DNA from: JBPYFK01 sp051984675
Lineage (GTDB): Bacteria > Actinomycetota > Actinomycetes > Mycobacteriales > Pseudonocardiaceae
Direction of reading: 5' to 3'
DNA: 6,167 bases
NCBI GenBank assembly: GCA_051984675.1
Contig: JBPYFK010000188.1
Coordinates: 1 to 6,167 of the forward strand
The first letter of the stretch is position 1. Every line of letters begins with the position of its first letter. Below, piece by piece: positions 5,017 to 6,167 of the stretch. The position numbers were made by a program, and so were the translations under genes. The notes below the pieces were generated by a model. The model was not told the origin of the DNA and did no database searches. It saw only the letters and a list, made by a program, of their open reading frames with translations.

Positions 5017-6078
5017 ATGGCCAAGCAGGAACACCACGGCGACCACCGGCACGGCCACGGCCACTGGCACGGTCGAGAGCACGGAGCCGCGTCGGGCTGG
5101 CTGGCGTCGTTGTGGTGGCAGTTACGCCACGCCGTCACACCGCACAGCCATGACAGCGCGGACCGGCTGGACACCGCGCTGGAAACGAGCAAGCGTGGCA
5201 TGCACACGCTGGCGGGGTCGTTTGCGGTGTTGTTGGCGACCGCGATGATCCAGTTGCTGATCGTGCTGTTCACCGGATCGGTCGCGTTGTTGGGCGACAT
5301 GATCCACAACGTCGCCGACGCGTTGACGGCCGTGCCTATCGGCGTTGCGTTCCTACTCGGCCGACGGGTGGCCACCCGCCGTTACACCTACGGCCTGGGC
5401 CGCGCCGAGGACCTCGCCGGCGTCGTGGTCGTGCTGATCATGGCCGGCTCGGCCGGGCTGGCCGCATACGAGGCGATCCTGCGCCTGCTGCACCCGCAGC
5501 CGCTCTCGCACCTATGGGCGGTTGCTCTTGCCGGTGTCGTCGGGTTTGCCGGCAACGAGATCGTGGCGCGCTGGCGGATCACTGTCGGCCGCCAGATCGG
5601 CTCGGCGGCGCTGGTCGCCGACGGCCTGCACGCGCGCACGGACGGCTTCACTTCGCTGGCTGTGGTGCTGGGCGCGGCCGGGGTCGCTGTTGGGCTGCCC
5701 CTGGCTGACCCGATCGTCGGCCTGGGCATCACGATCGCGATCGTGTTCGTACTGCGCGACGCGATCATGGAGGTGTTCCGGCGGCTCATGGACGCCGTCG
5801 ATCCCGAGGCCGTCGCTTCCGCGGAGCGATCTGCGGTCGCGGTTACAGGAGTGGCGGGGGTCAGCGAGGTCCGGATGCGCTGGATCGGGCACAGTCTGCG
5901 CGCCGAGGTCGCGATCACCGTGGACTCCGGGTTGACCGTGCAGCAGGCCCATCACATCGCCCACGAGGTTGAGCACGCCCTCGTACACGCCGTGCCGAGG
6001 TTGACGGCGGCGACCGTCCACATCGAGCCGACCACTGGTGCCGAGTATGCCCACAACGCGCTGGCCCACCACCAGTGA
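5017..6078 (+). CDS. Cation diffusion facilitator metal exporter
   Basis: This protein has 353 aa from the ATG at 5017 (GAGGGGG at 5001-5007 is the ribosome binding site; the TTG at 5014 is less likely). It is a membrane antiporter that exports divalent metal in exchange for protons. The N-terminus is cytosolic and His-rich (eight His in residues 6-22), a likely metal-binding leader. Six helices are visible at about 66-86, 90-115, 132-153, 165-184, 196-222 and 229-250. The transport site is H97-NVA-D101 in TM2 and H205-ART-D209 in TM5, the HxxxD/HxxxD arrangement common in Zn-type CDFs. The C-terminal cytosolic domain (about 262-340) holds further His (H312, H313, H316, H320, H335) and ends with the usual VHIEP strand. 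Length and motifs indicate an intact protein. The KmtR-like neighbour suggests Ni/Co control (KmtR represses the CDF Rv2025c), whereas the HD-HD site suggests Zn, so the substrate is open. Confidence 0.93.
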   Translation: MAKQEHHGDHRHGHGHWHGREHGAASGWLASLWWQLRHAVTPHSHDSADRLDTALETSKRGMHTLAGSFAVLLATAMIQLLIVLFTGSVALLGDMIHNVADALTAVPIGVAFLLGRRVATRRYTYGLGRAEDLAGVVVVLIMAGSAGLAAYEAILRLLHPQPLSHLWAVALAGVVGFAGNEIVARWRITVGRQIGSAALVADGLHARTDGFTSLAVVLGAAGVAVGLPLADPIVGLGITIAIVFVLRDAIMEVFRRLMDAVDPEAVASAERSAVAVTGVAGVSEVRMRWIGHSLRAEVAITVDSGLTVQQAHHIAHEVEHALVHAVPRLTAATVHIEPTTGAEYAHNALAHHQ

Positions 6079-6167
6079 GCGTGACCATTCGCCATTCCGG
6101 CCAACCGGAGACAACCAGGACACCGCCTGGGCCGCGCGGAACGGTGGGCATCACCGAGGTGCGTGTG
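6079..6167 (+). other. Right edge, possible start of another gene
   Basis: From the GTG at 6081, three bases after the exporter's stop, plus frame 3 is open to the window end for 29 codons, with a Pro/Gly/Thr-rich peptide I do not recognise and no clear ribosome binding site. A weak inverted repeat, CGGTG (6142-6146) with CACCG (6152-6156), might instead be part of a terminator. Too little sequence is present to decide. Confidence 0.2.

Noticed and set aside
4947..5375. N-terminal extension of the ArsR protein to 262 aa
   Set aside because: The extension is antisense to the exporter, of low-complexity composition, and ArsR sensors are about 100-130 aa; the ATG at 4946 gives the normal length.

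Overview
The window is high-GC DNA with actinobacterial gene families: an ESX/type VII-secreted protein cassette, an SAV_915-type protein, an actinobacterial-style integrase relic, and an ArsR/CDF metal pair most like mycobacterial KmtR. An actinomycete is likely, possibly of the Pseudonocardiales; the genus is an inference I cannot confirm. No rRNA, tRNA or CRISPR array was found.

Layout from left to right. (1) 1-411 has no convincing gene but holds a perfect 13-bp hairpin followed, on the minus strand, by a T-run. (2) 412-1062 (+) encodes an Abi_2/AbiD-F-like protein with an RNRIAH HEPN ribonuclease motif. (3) 1102-1266 (+) is a relic of a tyrosine integrase (core-binding domain only), followed by about 240 bp with nothing recognisable. 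(4) 1511-4150 (-) is a compact four-gene operon. In transcription order it encodes an SAV_915/SseB-like protein, a small EspC-like protein with a YxxxD secretion signal, a 445-aa WxG-type protein with a glycine-rich hydrophobic C-terminus, and a 200-aa protein with two membrane helices. (5) 4359-4543 (-) is a broken C-terminal remnant of an IS110-family transposase. (6) 4587-6078 is a divergent metal-resistance pair: an ArsR/SmtB repressor resembling KmtR (-) and a cation diffusion facilitator (+), sharing a 70-bp promoter region with a 21-bp inverted repeat.

The best candidate for an undescribed system is the 1511-4150 operon. Its order (accessory protein, small secretion partner, WxG effector with a pore-like C-terminus, membrane protein) is what one expects of a type VII-secreted membrane-active toxin with its immunity protein. 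It carries no ESX core genes here and lies between two mobile-element relics, next to a HEPN abortive-infection gene. This suggests an accessory competition/defence island that landed beside a housekeeping metal-efflux locus. The toxin and immunity roles are inferences from sequence features and gene order.
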